From assembly GCA_019137255.1 (NCBI GenBank), contig WPDH01000378.1:1-64000 (forward strand): a DNA stretch of 64,000 nucleotides, read 5' to 3'. The notes under the pieces were generated by a model. It was not told the origin of the DNA. It saw nothing but the letters and a program-made list of their open reading frames with translations, and made no database searches. Numbering within the stretch: the stretch's first letter is position 1; each line of letters opens with the position of its first letter. The DNA is from Corinectria fuckeliana. Its lineage: Eukaryota > Ascomycota > Sordariomycetes > Hypocreales > Nectriaceae. Shown here piece by piece: positions 21,229 through 33,900 of this stretch. A program made the translations under genes and the position numbers.

Positions 21229-22944
21229 GTTGGCACGAAAGACTTATCTAGGGATGCTCTTGCAAAGGGCTAAGCGATTGGCTCCGTAGTACGGGGTGTA
21301 GAGGAAGGGAGGAGGAGGTGTGTTTACCGATTTATAGGAGTTGTATGCGTTGGCGATCAAGGTGAACGGGACGGATGCTGATTGGGCGTGGCGTCACTTC
21401 ATCCGGTAACAAGCCCCGGGTCGTCTGCCGAAGTTCTATGGGAACAGGCTTGTCGTAGGGCGTATTTGTCTGGTCAACTCGGCTCCGCATCCAGTAAACA
21501 CACGCGACGAACGACAAGCGATGGGCGTTCCGGTCTCGGTCGCAACCGGCTCTCGACTCCAATATCCAGGGAGGCAGCAGACACAGGACCGGAAGCCGGG
21601 AGACAACGGCTCGAAGCCCGCGCGCCGTTGTTGATCAAGTAAGTGTTTGGTAATCTTCCGATGGTCCTGCGTCAGGTGTGCGCTTTGACAGGCTGGTATG
21701 GGCTGGTCTTTATCACCTATGCGTCCCGTGTCACGACTGCCCATGCCGTCCTACCGACGACGCCGTCACTCCGTCCCAAAACAGCACGCCCTATTGCTGT
21801 AATGCCCACCTAGCTGTTGAGTTATCCGATCACGTGGGCGGGGTGTCGGACATCAATTGCCGGCGGGATCTCGTGGCTTCGGGCCGTGGAGATAACACGA
21901 ACCAGTTTGCTTGCCACGACCGATTTCACCATTCTACATCAAGCCATGAAACAGCAACATTTGCATGCGGTATCGTCGTCAGGACTTCGATGCCCCTTTC
22001 AGAGGCTCTTATCTCCTTGAGTGGCCAGATGCTGCTTGTTGGGCATAGCCGCATATATTGGTGTAGCTCGATCTTCATGCGCTAGGCTAGCACAGAGGCC
22101 GAGGGTTTCTGGGAGATAAGCGAAGGGTTGTCATTCCACCCAAGGGCCATGGAATGCAACGACTCCAGGAGATTGGAGATTGGAGATTGTCTGCAGAGAA
22201 AACTCGCGATGCGTAGTTTTGAAGTTGACGACTAATATTCTCCAATTCTCTCCAATTCTTCCCCGCGTTGGAGATGTGTCAACGGTCTAGGATCGTTCAA
22301 TCTAGACCAAGGTGTCATTGCGCGGCTATCATTTGCTGCTTACGCGCGGCAGGTGATCAGTGGTAGCCTACCTGTTCCACGATCCCAACCTCGTTATCAA
22401 TGACAAGCCAGCTCCGTGGAGGGTGTCCTACTCATTCCCGGAGGATGTCGAGCATCACCCATCACAGACCAGTTGAACGTGGGTGTGTAGACTAAACGAC
22501 TACAAGCTCCGAGATCACCAGATCACCAGATCAACTTATCATTCATCCTTCCCCATGGGGAGATCAATACGCAACCTCTGCGCGCGCCACTCCCTCCGGC
22601 GCGCGGACTAGCCAGCCCGAGTTATAGTGTTTGATAAGGCCCCTCGGCATCAGGCTCAGATGTCCGATCATGTGATCGGTGAAACCTCCCGGTGTGTAGG
22701 CCGCCTGATAGCTCTCAGCGTCTGTCACCGAGATACCGTGTAAGTTGCGGGATGAGGTATGCCGGACCGTATCTTAAGAGGTTGGCCATGGTATTTAGAA
22801 AGACGGCATCTCCTGATTAAAGTGTAAATATCAACACCAAGTTCAAGCAAGCTATTCATTCTACCTCGTTAGTTCTGTACTGACAACACTTCCATCGACC
22901 CATCTTCCCCATTCCCCCCTGAATCTTACCTTTACACATCCGCC
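21229..22944. other. 1.7-kb divergent promoter region
   Basis: It separates the minus-strand oxidase from the plus-strand Rieske gene and so contains both promoters. It includes short GATTGGA/GAGATT reiterations near 22170-22190 and AGATCACC repeats near 22510-22530. No gene seen. Confidence 0.5.
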
Positions 22945-24237
22945 ATGGCCTTCTTGAAAAGCTACTTTGGCATGGGCAGTTCTGCCTGCGCCACCGACAA
23001 GTCCCCCGTCAGAGCTCTCCCAGCCTCGTGGTACACCTCACAAGAGATGTACGAGCTCGAAAGACGGGCCATCTTCTCCAAGAAGTGGCTTCTCACCACA
23101 CACACACACCGGCTCCTCGAGACCGGAGACTGGCTACGATACGACGTGGCTGGCTACGAGTTCCTCCTTATCCGGGACAAGCACGGAAACATCAACGGAT
23201 TTCACAATGTCTGCAGGCACCGCGCCTTTCCCATCGTGACCGAGGACAAGGGTCACACGTCCGGCGTCTTGGCTTGCAAGTACCACGGCTGGTCCTACGG
23301 CCTCAGCGGCAACCTCGCCAAGGCACCGGGCTACCAAGACCTCGACGGCTTCGACAAGTCCAAGAACGGTCTGCTGCCCATCCACGTCCACGTCGACAGC
23401 AAGGGGTTCATCTGGGTCAATCTGGACGCCGGCGAGAAGCCGGAGATTGCCTGGACCGACGACTTCGAAGGTGTCGACGGGCAAGAGCGGCTCAAAGACT
23501 ACAACTTCGAGGACTATCAGTTTGACCACGCCTGGGAGATGGAGGGCGAGTATAACTGGAAGATCCTGGCAGACAACTACAACGAGTGTTATCACTGCAA
23601 GACGTCGCATCCAGACATTCCCTCCATCGCCGATCTGAACTCCTACCAGGTCCAGACCAAGGATGCGCACATTCAACATTTCGGCAATCCCACACCAGAG
23701 CAGATTGCAAAAGGCTTCAAGGTTGCCAGCACCTACTACTTTCCCAACGCTTCCATGAACATCACGTAAGTGCATTTCCCCAGTAATCTGGCTTTGAACC
23801 ATCACTGACTATTCCCAAGGCCACACTTCTTCTTCATGCAGAGATTCGTTCCAAGCGGTCCCACCACATCCAAGATGAGATACGAGGTATACCGGAACAA
23901 GAACTCCAGCGACGAGGATTTCGACGTCATCAACTCCATGTACAAGAGAATCATGTCCGAAGACAAGTACCTCTGCCTCAACACCCAAAAGAACCTCAAT
24001 GCCGGCGTCTTCGTCAACGGCGAGATGCACCCAAGCATGGAGAAGGGTCCCCTGTACTTCCAGAAGGGAGTGCGCGACTGCATGCAAGCGCACCACAAGC
24101 TAGAAGTCGAGGCCCACGGCGAGATCTGGCCGGCGAGGCAGAAGGTGCCGAAGACTGCTGTGGTCAGTGAGAAAGATGTCGAGTTCTGCTCGGCCGTGGA
24201 CTGTTGCAGGATCAACCCGGAGCCGATTGCGATCTAG
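22945..24237 (+). CDS. Rieske oxygenase, choline/glycine-betaine monooxygenase type
   Basis: Exons 22945-23765 and 23820-24237, with a 54-nt GTAAGT...AAG intron, give 412 residues. The Rieske [2Fe-2S] ligands are C90, H92, C111 and H114 (CRH and CKYH). The mononuclear iron region reads DNYNECYHCKTSHPD (about residues 208-222), with both His ligands. The overall layout is that of the ring-hydroxylating oxygenase alpha subunit family that includes plant choline monooxygenase and bacterial glycine-betaine monooxygenase GbcA, which N-demethylates or hydroxylates quaternary ammonium compounds. No reductase partner (a GbcB-like ferredoxin reductase) is seen in the window. There is no PTS1 (ends PIAI), so it may act in the cytosol or mitochondrion. 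Next to DMGDH- and sarcosine-oxidase-type genes, demethylation of glycine betaine is the simplest role; choline, carnitine or proline betaine remain possible substrates. Confidence 0.88.
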
Positions 24238-25917
24238 GAGGCCTTTTTGATGAGATATGTGTCACTGATTAGCATTCATTTTTGTATCTATAGCATTCTT
24301 TTTACTGCTGCGACAGCTCACTATTGTCAAATTGATACTTCCTAGCCTCTGCAAACATTATCTGTTTGAACAATTTGAAAACTCTTCCATCAGCCTGTAA
24401 TTTCCCTCTTCCAGTATGCAGACCATCGGGGATAGGCGTAAGGCATTCCCATTACTATGTTTACTAGAAAAGAAAAGCTGATCCTAATGCGACGGTCGCG
24501 TCTCTGACCAGTGTATTCAAGAGATCGCTGGATAACCTAGGGAAGCACCCATTTGATGTTACTGGCCATTGCTTTGTCGTGGATCTGAAGATTGGCTTCG
24601 CTCTTCAAAACATGCCTGGACTGTCTCAAGAAGTTCCTTGACTATATGCTTTTCTAGGATTCCACGGCATGAGGCCCTCGTTGTTCGCCACTATGATTGT
24701 CTGCGCCATCCATTTTCTTGTTCAACCAATATACCAATAAGGCTCGCACTGCTAACCTCGTTTCACAGCTATCACGAATGTGACATCACCACAGGCAGCT
24801 CTCCCTGATCCATCCATCTCCTACTGAACCCATTGAAGAAGAGGTGGAAAAGAACACGCCAAGATGGTGAGCTCCTGTTCGGAATATTCCACCCAGATAC
24901 ACCACAGCGGCTTCTCTAACAAACCATCAACAACATCTAGAAACTCCCGACCCTGTTCCGCCTGGCAGAGCGGCATCATCTGAATGAAGGAGTGCGGTTC
25001 AACTAATAGTACCTCTGACCTGACAGCCAACTAGGTACACTATGAGAAGATGTCTCGGAGGACCCACCGCCCCAGAGATGGTTCGTAGCATAACGGGGGT
25101 CGAAATACAATACGTGCTTCTGCCAAACGGCATGCAATTAGTGACGGTCGCTTCGCTGGGCGTTGATAGGTTCACTGAAGAGAGTATTGACTGGATGTGC
25201 ACTGCAAGCAGTTAGATGGCGGCCACACTTCAAGCTGTCAGCTGTTCAAGAAAAGAGAAGGCACGAGGGTCAGTTGCGCGCTCTTGTCTCTCCATTATAC
25301 CAGTCGACAAGCGTAGCTAGGACATTTTGGGGTATACGTGGTTCGCAAGTTGGACATCAAGCTCGGCGAGGCCTTGTCTACGTGATTAATTAATCTTGGG
25401 CACGAATTCTCGTACTTCCAGGCCGATCCGTGGCTAATTGGAGTAGTGACGAGTATAGCGAACGGTCTGGATGGTGCGGACAAGTCTAGTGGAACACAGT
25501 ATTGCAAACTGAGGGTTGAAATTGAAAGTTGAAAAGCTCTTGATTTTCTAGCTAAAAGAAGGACGAATTGATGTTCTAAACAACAATTTCTGGGCTTCTA
25601 GGAAATCCGTAGAAGAAGGAAGAAAGTCTGCTGCTTTCATCATCCGTGGGGCTAGGATCACGATGATCGTCATGAGGTCAGGCCACCTGTGGGTCATGGT
25701 ACGAATTTGGGGTCTTCAGACCATGATGCTGATGATCAGAGGCGGTGACGATGATCTAGATGATTCTGAGTAGCGATTATGATCCCGAAATGTGACACAC
25801 AGCATGCAATCATAAAGGGAAACACTCACGTCACAGTAGCTCCGGAACAAGTGTAACAAGTATAACAAATGTGATGATTAAATCACGAATTTGTGCATCA
25901 ACCATGACTGATATGGC
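24238..25917. other. Intergenic, nothing recognised
   Basis: 1.7 kb with scattered frames under 80 codons and no motif. Low-complexity AACAAGT-type and GATGAT reiterations lie around 25660-25880. Confidence 0.45.
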
Positions 25918-27403
25918 CTAGGTAACATCCTTTCTATCAACGTTGTGCATTTCCTGAGGGAACCGGCAGGCTGAGACATCATCACAATTGTCTCGAGTGC
26001 AGCGGTGACCACAAATGCAATCTGGTTCGCTGCAACCCAGACCAAAGCGGCAGGGGGACAATCGAGCCACAGCGCGCAATGCTGTCATTTGCCTCTGGGT
26101 GAGTGTTGTGGCATGATTGTGGGAGCAGTTCTTGTAGTTGTCAAGGAATAGACACTTCCCAAGCAGGTGAAAACTGTTGCAGAGCTTGCGGTTCTTCATA
26201 TCGTGCCAGTCCTGCTTTGAGTAGGCAAGCTGCGAGTCCACGCGTTGGCCTTGGCTGTTCCGCAAGACCGACGACGACTGAGGTTCTCCCGGTGCTGAGC
26301 CCGGCCGGGCAGCCGGGGTTGGCGCTGGTGAGGACGGAACCCGCGAGACAGCCATTGCGTAGCCCATAGGAGGAGCCGGCGGCGGAGTCACACGAGCCGA
26401 TACCCTGTGCTTGAGACTTGGCAGCTTCTGCGTCCTGAAGATTGTGTCCAGCGAGATGGTGTGGAATTTATCCTTGATATCCATCAACTCGTGGGCAAAT
26501 GGGGGACCCCTGAGAAGAGCAATCCGTTCGCAGACCTCCTCGTTCTCACTATACGGCCCCAGCAGACGAGCATAGCCACTATCTGCTGAGCCGCCGAAGA
26601 GGATTTGTCGACAGTGTGTATCGGCCAGGCAGTGCCGGATAGTCCCTTTACAGTTTTAGTACAAACAGGACGGCTCAACATGCGTGATGACTTGCCTTTT
26701 ACTTTCTCGTCGGAGCATTCTTTGCCGCTGCCGGCATCAATGAAATCACACAATGCGTCACCCATGTTGAAACCACGTACAAACTCATCCAGAGGTGTAG
26801 AATCGGGCAGAATGTCCAAGTCCTGGTAGGTTTTGGCAAAGCCTTTCATGTTGGCGAAGACCCGAACGATGACTTGAAGGTGATGGGCTTGAGAGGGAAA
26901 CGAATCCTTGAGCTCATCTTCGACGGATCGCGTGAGTAGGCTGGCCGTGGTCTTACCGCCGGCCATACCCAGTCTCACAAATTCGTCTTGAAACTGGCCC
27001 TGCGTCAGCTAGAGTTGGTTGGAGAATCAGACGGACCTACCGGCATACAATCGCCGTCAACAACAACTATAACAAACCCAAGTTGAGCCTGAAGGAGAGT
27101 TAGGAGTTTGATAGTCTGAAGAGGGGGCGCCTTACTTTCTCAAGCTGCAATTCGCGAAGCTTCATTTCAAGCTCATCAACACGCGTACGGGTCAACTTGA
27201 TGACATCTTTCTTATCACGAAGCTCTGCTTCAGCATCTGCGAGCAACGCAGACTGACGATCAGCGTAGGTAAAGAGATCCTGAAGGGGTCAATCAGTAGG
27301 ACAGTAGCGCTTGGCTTGGAGCTCCGGGCCGTACCGTGATCAGTGAGTGTTTCGCGTCGTCCTGAGCCTTGCATGAGTTCCAACCTTCCTGCAGTGCCTC
27401 CAT
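25918..27403 (-). CDS. CCCH zinc-finger protein with N-terminal coiled coil (DUF7923-like)
   Basis: Five exons: 27335-27403, 27136-27279, 27041-27088, 26696-26993, 25918-26645. Introns 1-3 are GT-AG (47-55 nt). Intron 4 (26646-26695) is GC-AG with the strong GCAAGT donor, and only this choice keeps the domain in frame. Residues 30-70 are a predicted coiled coil (DAEAELRDKKDVIKLTRTRV). A central domain follows, with VIVVVDGDCMPF and KECSDEKVKG..HCRQILFGGSADSGYARLLGPY; this is the conserved domain of fungal CCCH proteins now called, I believe, DUF7923. After a Pro-rich linker come CCCH fingers: CNSFHLLGKC...CSHNH, CRFGLGCSEPDCICGH (C-x5-C-x4-C-x3-H) and a third Cys/His group. It probably binds RNA. 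The start gives a short N-terminus directly before the coiled coil. Function in the fungus unknown. Confidence 0.82.
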
Positions 27404-28614
27404 GTTGGCTTTACGTCTTGAATACTTGTATTACCCACGGGAAATTCGTACCTGAGATTCGCTAATTGGCAGAAAGAGGTATATGTAGACGAAGAGATGG
27501 AAATGAGGGGGAAAGTGAACCAGGCTGGAGTGTTGGCATATCTCCTGACTCATCAACAGCTGGTTACACAACATTTTAATGGTCCAATGATGAAGAGACA
27601 TGCTGTAATGCAGCTGCTACCCGCCGTGGCCCAGAAACGAGTGAATAATCACCAATCAAATCTTTGCACAAGGTTTGAGCTTTTCTCTCGCAGGCTTCGA
27701 GTCCAGCATGCATTCCCCGGCTCAAGAAGATCATAACGGTGCTTCTGATTCATGAGTCTTACTATTCGCGTGACCTTGCATCTCCACGCACACAACCCTT
27801 GTACTTAGCATGCTGGACCCCCGCGTAATTCGTTTGATTGACCAAAGCTGAGCTATGAGGCGCGCTACACCGAGGTGGTATCTTGGAGATCTGCCCATTA
27901 GGACTGGACATTGAAGAAGACCCGGGACCTGGGAAGTTCAAAAGTGTTGGCTCTGGTATCCCGCTCATCTTCAAGAAGACTCAATGATGGGCACGTGGGC
28001 ATCCCAGTCGCTGCGACATTCGATTTCCTGCTTTAGATCCATCACCGTAACACTGATCGTCTCTTTTCGATCTGGCAAGTGAGCCAGATGACTCGTGGTT
28101 CGACGACCCGGACAGCCGAGATGTACACTAAGATGCCTTTGCCATCCTGGATAGCAACAAGGATACTTCTGACTGCACTCTAGAAGCCTTTCTACCTGCT
28201 CAAACATGAAAAAGTGGAAGGACATCACCCTGGCGATGACATCTAGGACAAGGAGAAGCACTTCACAGATCTCAATCGCCTACGACAGCAAATCCCCTCA
28301 AGGCATACGACGCGCGAGCCGCTAGGATAGCTTCTAGCCGATCCTTAAAGGCCGAGGATACTAAACACTACAGAGCCTGCAGACAGCTCATACGGGTTGA
28401 CCAAAGGCAATACTACGCTTGTACGAATATTGACATTCGATGCGGAAGTCAAGGCGTGCTGACCTAATCAGTCTCACACTGTCAGCTTGACGTTTCACGA
28501 ACGGACTGATGACGTGAGAAACAATCTCGCCCAACACACTTATTTCTGTCGCTTTGTTCTTTCAACTTTTTCTCACACACATTCTTTGACTAAACACCTC
28601 CGCAGCTATCAATC
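27404..28614. other. Spacer with a possible regulator remnant
   Basis: On the minus strand 27971-28285 encodes EVLLLVLDVIARVMSFHFFMFEQVERLLECSQK, which resembles the C-terminal helical region of AflR-like regulators. No zinc cluster or start is nearby, so I treat it as a possible remnant only. The rest is non-coding. Confidence 0.3.
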
Positions 28615-30381
28615 ATGGCGACATGGGAGTCGAATCGCAAGGACTCGTCCGACACCGACGTCGAGAGCATCAACGAGGGCCGTGATGCCGGGCTTACAGG
28701 TGAAGAGACGCGTTTTCTGCCTATGGAGATGGATATGGACACGCATCTGCCGCCAGACGTTGTCCCACGCAAGTCCACTCAGCGCTACGTCATCCTTATG
28801 TGCGTGCAGTTCCTGTTCATGATCGAGTTCAGCCAGTTCATCATGGAGCCGCCGCTGCAGGAGATTATGGAGGACTTCGTCTGCCACAGTCGCTATCCCG
28901 ACCACCTCACCGGGGTGGCGCAGGCCCAGGACAGCCGCTGCAAGAGCCCCGAAGTCCAGCAGACACTTGCTATGGCCAGATCGTGGCTTATGTGGGTGGG
29001 GATGCTCGTTCGTAAGTAGTCCGCAAGAGCTTGCTGTATCATCGCTAATGTAGACTCTGTGAAGCGTTGGTCGTGCAGATTCCGTATGGCATCGTTGCAG
29101 ACAAGTACGGCCGCCGCCCTGTCCTGTTTCTTGGGCTTTTGGGCATTGTGCTTGCTACTGTGTGGTATATCATCGTCTGTACGTTGGATTGCTTCTTACG
29201 CGCATTTCTTCTGTTACTAACATCCTCTGACTAGTGCTGCAACCGGACGTATTCTCCATTTGGCACCTCCTCCTTGGCTCCATCCCGTTGCTAGTCGGAG
29301 GCGGCGGATCTGTCGTTACTGCCATGGTCTGGACCATTCTATCCGACTCCATCCCAGTCGCCAAGCGAACCTCTCTCTTCTACCAGCTGCACGCCATGAT
29401 GCTCATTCTCAGCGCAGCCTTCCGTCCCGTTGCGGCGTGGCTGCTGAGCATCGACCCCTGGCTTCCCATGTGGATTGGCTTGGGGGTGCTCATTCTCAGC
29501 ATGTTCTCGTCGCTTCTCATCCCTGAGACGTTGGACCTCCGGAAGATGGCTGATGAAAAGCGCCGTCAAGTGGATGAGGCAAATGGCCAGCAGCCAACGG
29601 GCGACAGGCCGTCACCTTCAAAACAAGGCGTCCTGCTGATGGCATGGAGCACCGCAAAGAAAGATGTTTCCCACATTTGGCGTTTCGTCTTGGGTTCAAG
29701 GAGCGTCATGCTCCTCGTTGTTGCGTACGGCCTGTGCTATCCCATCAACATTGCCTTCGAGATGAACATGCTCCAGTACGTGACGAATCGATTTGGCTGG
29801 GACTGGTCTACGGTAAGCACTAAAGTCCTAGGGAATAACTAAACCTTCATCCTAACTGTGCGTTGTAGGCCACGTACTTTACAACAATCTCCAAGGTCAC
29901 CTCCGTGATCGTACTTCTCGTTCTCCTGCCCCTGTCATCTCTCCTGCTCACCAAGCGCTTTTCCTTTGATGCTCTGACCAGGGATCTGTACTTATCCCGC
30001 GGTTCTGTGCTCTTCATCATCGCGGGCAACGTGTTCACTGCAGTTGCTCCAGTTCCTTGGCTGCTGGTGGCATCCCTCGTGGTTCTGAGTCTCGGCAATG
30101 GCTTCCAGCCCCAACTTCGTGCGCTATCCGCTGGGATCGTTGAGCCACACAGTTTAGCGACTTTGAACACGACGATTGCCACGGTCGAGACACTGATGGG
30201 ACTAGTCACTGTGCCGGCTCTAGGGTGGCTTCTGGGCAAGGGCATCGAGCTTAGGGGGGCCTGGATGGGGCTGCCTTTTGTGATGACTTCGTTGTGCGCA
30301 ATAATGGCCGCCGTGGCAATGTTTGCGTTTAGAATTCCTCGGGGTTCGATTTCACAGGCTGAAAGGCGGTACGATCCGTGA
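28615..30381 (+). CDS. MFS transporter
   Basis: Four exons (28615-29011, 29065-29178, 29235-29812, 29869-30381), introns 53-56 nt, all GT-AG, giving 533 residues. The N-terminus is a hydrophilic Ser/Asp/Glu-rich tail. The first loop signature is VQIPYGIVADKYGRRPVLFLG, the MFS A-motif-like G-x-x-x-D-x-x-G-R-R. About 12 hydrophobic segments follow, with a charged central loop (ETLDLRKMADEKRRQVDEAN) between the two halves. It should sit in the plasma or an internal membrane and export or take up a small molecule. It lies next to the NRPS-like and isocyanide synthase genes, so export of, or resistance to, the cluster product is the likely role; this is inference from position. Confidence 0.88.
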
Positions 30382-30926
30382 AAGCCTTTCTTGGTCTATC
30401 ACTGGTACGATGTGTAGCGCAGAGCAAGCAGCGTCAATCAATCTTAGGGAGTCTCTTGATGTATGAGTTATGGCGGGGAAGCAATTGATGGGAGTCGGTT
30501 TTATAGAGTACGGTCAAGACACCTTCGTTTATTAGAGCACAATACTCAGCCGCTACTAGAGCGTATAGACAGCACATCCAGGTCGAAAGCTGACTTTTAC
30601 CACCATGCTTGTAGATGGCAATAAAACGTCCAACGTGAACTATCTACCGGCGAACGAGTATGGTCTATACTTGTGGGATCCAGGAATGAGGAACCCAATC
30701 CTCGAAAAGGGCATCAAAACACTAATGAGACGAGGGACAATGCCAGAAAAGGCTCGATCAAGTATCCATCATCTTACTTCAAGAACCGGTGTACTTGCTA
30801 TTCATACTGAAAATTCCATCAACCCAATTTCGATTTCGTACCCCATGCATCATTTGTGGCATCCAGAGCACGAGTTCTGCATAAAAATTGTCTATCCGCC
30901 CCTCCGTTCAAGCTCTGCAACCGTAG
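30382..30926. other. Convergent spacer
   Basis: 3' regions of the MFS and NRPS-like genes, which point toward each other. A 115-codon frame at 30605-30952 on the plus strand overlaps the NRPS-like gene end and has no motif. Confidence 0.5.
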
Positions 30927-33900
30927 TCATCCCAAGTATGTGGAGTACTTAGAAAATTCTTCATCCTGTTGCAGCCTTTCCAACTCTTCAGGAAACGTTC
31001 CCAGTAGAAGCTCAACGCCCCCGTCCTTGTCCATTGGGAGGATGAAACATAGCCGAAAAGCCGTGTTGAAACCGTCCATGAGCGGCCGCACGGCGTCAGG
31101 AGCTCCCTCATTGTCGAATAGTGTGCCACCAAACGACACTTCGCTTGTCGGGAAGAGCATCATGTTTGTTATCATGGCGTCTACTCCGTCAAGTCGCATG
31201 AAAGCGTACTTCAGCTGAGTGTAGTCAGGCACAGTCCGCAGCAGCGTGAAGGCGTCGTGCACAAGAGACGGTCTGATGCGCGTGGCGGCTTCCCGGATAA
31301 CCAACGCGATGCGTCCAATGCTTGTTTCGGGTGAGCAGAGCGTCTCTACTGGCATGCATGGCCGATTAATCACAATCACATTGCCCATGTATGAGGAAGG
31401 CAGCAAGGGAGAGAAGTAAGGACGGCCGTCGATTGGCAATTCCATAATGGAAAGATCTTCGGGCCCAAAGGTTTTTCCGTGTCGTTCCTTTTCCACACGG
31501 TATCGTGCTCTGATCATGGCGCGCCAAAAAAGTGCTTGTACGATGTCGCTAGCTGAGGTCACAAGTCCTTTGGTCTCTGGGTCAAGAGCAACTTCTTGTT
31601 TCAGCCTTTCCAGCCTTTCGGGTGAGATGTAGAAGATGCTTGAATCCAAGTGGCGATCGGGCTTGGCGGGGGGGAGAATAGGTACTGGAGGAAGAGGGGG
31701 CGCCGGAGGAAGAGCTGATGTCGAAGAGACGGTCTCGACGTTGACTGGGCCGTCTCCATTTTCGAGTTTCTCGGGGGCTCCAAACCCGAGATATCCCCAT
31801 GTGGCAGTGTCTACCTCAATGGCTGTTCGAGCGTACCCTTCCTGCTCCCACAGAAGCTCCGGGAGGCTGCGGTTCATGCTCTCCAGGTCTAGCCAGTCGC
31901 ATGTTGCTGATATGTCACCTTCGACGTATCTGCAGCTCTCAGCCCAGGCCCTAATGACGGTTACGACCCCTGTTCCATCAAAGCACGGATGGTAGAATCC
32001 TGTAGCAAGTAGACAGCCGCCTTCGACGAAGTTGGCCTGGGCGATCATGATGTCGGCTGGAAGCGTGGGAAACCAGGGAGCTTCGAGAACAAGCTGGTCT
32101 TCGAACGCCGAAGGCAGGAACCTCCCGTCTCGTAGCTTTTCGAACGACGGAAGGGTTTGCGAAAGATCCCTATAGACTAGCTGTCTTGGTCCAGGGGAAG
32201 AGCCTTTCGGATGGTACTCTTGAGATGCCGATGGAGGAGCTGGGAATGTGAGCCGGGTCTGGCCTCTCCTCGATCCATCTTCTTGTTCGGAGCACTCCGT
32301 CACCTTCGTGTCGAGGGCTGGTACGAGAGTGAGTGTGCGAGCAAGACCCTGCTGTAACCCTGCAAATGCCTGCTCGAAACTGACGCCTTTGCGTAATGGG
32401 ATGTAGAACATCATTTTGGCGTATAGCCTAGGCATTATCAGGTCAAACTCGTTCATCTTGAGCGACTGCCGTGACTTGTATTTGCCGAGAAGCTCTTTCA
32501 TTTGCGCCAACTTGGCATCGAGCTCCGAATATGCCCCGTTCCCATTCGTCTCCTTTGCTCCGGCCACTAGTTGTGCAAGGGCGGCAGAGAACCTGGCGAT
32601 GGTGGGATTCGCGTACACATGTCGAGGAGCCAGTTGCTCTCGCAACCCTAAAGCAGTGCGAAGCGACCGCACAGTCCGAAACACGAGGAGGGAGTCGAGC
32701 CCGAGATTGAAGAGGTCTGTGTCTGGCGAGGCGTTTTGAATGGCAGGCAGAAAGGAGCCGAGGATGTGGCGGACAGCACTCGTAATTGAGTCGATCGAGG
32801 TGGTGTCAACTGACACGGAAAGCTCCGTATCGATATCATCAGACCGCGAGTTGTAGAAACGCTCAATGTACTCGTTGTAGAGTTCCAAGGTAGCTCGTCG
32901 CTTGACGGTTCCTTTGTCTGTGAGCAAGAAGGGCTTGTCTACCTCGGCAAACATGACGAAATCCCTGTGCAGCTGGTTCTTGTGCAGAGATGATGAATTC
33001 GCCTTTTGGACTGTCTGCCAGATGCTGTCGTACAACTCTTCGTTTGCTGCCGACGGGTCTTTCAATTCGATAAGCAGGGCGGCCTGCGGTTTTCCTGTTC
33101 CGACCTGTAGAATGGTTGTTACGACTTGACCATCGACTCGCATGCTGGGGGTTGGGAGGGAAAACTTACCACAAGGCAGCCGCTGATTGCAGGGTGCGTG
33201 GTGATGAAGGCCTCCGTGTTCAGCGGCGATATCTTGTAGCCGTTTGATAGGACGACTAGATCGTCGCTTCTTCCCTTGTAGGCCCAGTGGCCTGGCTTCG
33301 TGGGATGCTTGACGTACAAGTCCTTGAGGTTGATTTCATGAAGGTCGGGAAAGGTGTGGAAAATGCCCTGAAAAAGAGAGGCGTGCTCGTTGCGATGTAC
33401 CCAGTGCTCGTATACCCCAGGTTCAACCTCCTTGAACTCGAAGCCGGAGTAGGGGTGGAAAGCGAAGTAGAGCCAATCTTCCCGGCTCACCACGAGGTTG
33501 CCGATGAAGAGGCCCTCTGTCGTGCCCGTCAAGTTGAGCACACGCACGACGTCGTTGACTTTGGAAGCACTGATGGGGCTGATGGGACCTTCACAAGATG
33601 AGTTAGCACCGTGGCAAGAAGGGATAACGGCAGCGAAAGACCTACCGCCAGATGCACAAATGAACTTCGACGACTTGAACTTTGCAAGGACTTCTGGTGT
33701 TTCGCCCAGCTCATCGACAAGTGACGGAACCATGCTCCAGATGTCAACCTTTCCATGGTCTGCGAGCGACTCGATAAGACCCATGTTGGGTATGACGCCC
33801 ACGGGTCCCATGATGCTGTGCATGCCGTAATATGCGGGTATCATCATGTGCATGATAATGCCAGCTCCCTTTGGGATGAAAAGTGATTAGCCGACAGGTA

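Noticed and set aside
27971..28285. AflR-like C-terminal fragment as a real regulator gene
   Set aside because: No zinc cluster, start codon or splice sites nearby; kept only as a possible remnant inside the spacer entry.
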